From Longimicrobium sp. (GTDB taxonomy: Bacteria; Gemmatimonadota; Gemmatimonadetes; Longimicrobiales; Longimicrobiaceae): a stretch of 7,450 nt of DNA. Each line of letters starts with the position of its first letter. Positions within the stretch are counted from its first letter, which is position 1. The notes under the pieces were generated by a model. It was given only the letters and a program-made list of their open reading frames with translations, ran no database searches and was not told the DNA's origin. Below, piece after piece: positions 6,777-7,450 of the stretch. Location of the stretch: positions 1 through 7,450 of the forward strand of contig JAUJMI010000168.1 in assembly GCA_030446945.1 (NCBI GenBank). Direction: 5' to 3'. Both the position numbers and the translations under genes were made by a program.

Positions 6777-6780
<4 letters not shown>
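6382..6780 (-). CDS. GNAT family N-acetyltransferase
   Basis: This encodes a 132-residue compact acetyl-CoA-dependent transferase. The GNAT core is visible: strands GAFAAGRLIGFVKVAWDG (46-63) and AFLLDPTVHPEFRRRRLG (67-84), with the acetyl-CoA pyrophosphate loop R81-R-L-G-L-A86. A helix ALVRHAAAMAAQAG follows, then strand VEWLHVDYE (100-108) and the typical C-terminal FYAAAGFRPTE (114-124). The start ATG at 6778-6780 overlaps the stop of the upstream FAD oxidase gene (ATGA), so I reject the much longer open frame reaching 7026, whose extra N-terminus is an arginine-rich out-of-frame reading of that gene. The acceptor substrate cannot be predicted; small GNATs act on amines, peptides or proteins. 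It converges with the DinB-like gene, their ends overlapping by 4 nt, with no terminator between. Confidence 0.92.

Positions 6781-7450
<670 letters not shown>

Overview
This is a very GC-rich bacterial window. The protein set and the composition suggest a Gemmatimonadota-like organism, perhaps near Longimicrobium: a type III glutamine synthetase, dense genes with strong G/C bias at third codon positions, and an intergenic 'CCGCGTCTCCGCG' inverted repeat. That placement is inference. No rRNA or other marker is present to settle it. Everything named here belongs to ordinary chromosomal families, and I see no phage, IS element, CRISPR array or defence system.

Left part (1-2964): a terminator-like hairpin closes whatever lies to the left. 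A sigma-70-like promoter (96-124) then leads into an Lrp/AsnC regulator, followed 45 nt later by a large type III glutamine synthetase (glnN). The pair looks like one transcription unit for ammonia assimilation with a linked amino-acid-responsive regulator, ending at a strong hairpin.

Middle part (2965-4535): two small minus-strand genes, a probable TerB-like helical protein and an unrecognised 155-residue protein. The 337-bp gap between them holds a long imperfect inverted repeat, a decayed partial copy of its core, a possible gene remnant and a terminator hairpin. The terminator arms at 2932-2963 and 3871-3900 are identical over 10 bp. A short AT-rich patch near 4421-4442 marks the divergent promoter region.

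Right part (4536-7450): a CCA-adding tRNA nucleotidyltransferase with an HD domain is translationally coupled (TGATG) to a DinB-family protein. This pair converges, with overlapping stop codons, on a minus-strand pair: a GNAT acetyltransferase, coupled by an ATGA overlap to the C-terminal part of an FAD-linked oxidase that runs off the right edge.

The least understood items are the 155-residue protein at 3921-4388, the repeat-bearing gap at 3584-3920, and the way the FAD oxidase stops where many relatives continue into an Fe-S domain. I found no convincing previously undescribed system.
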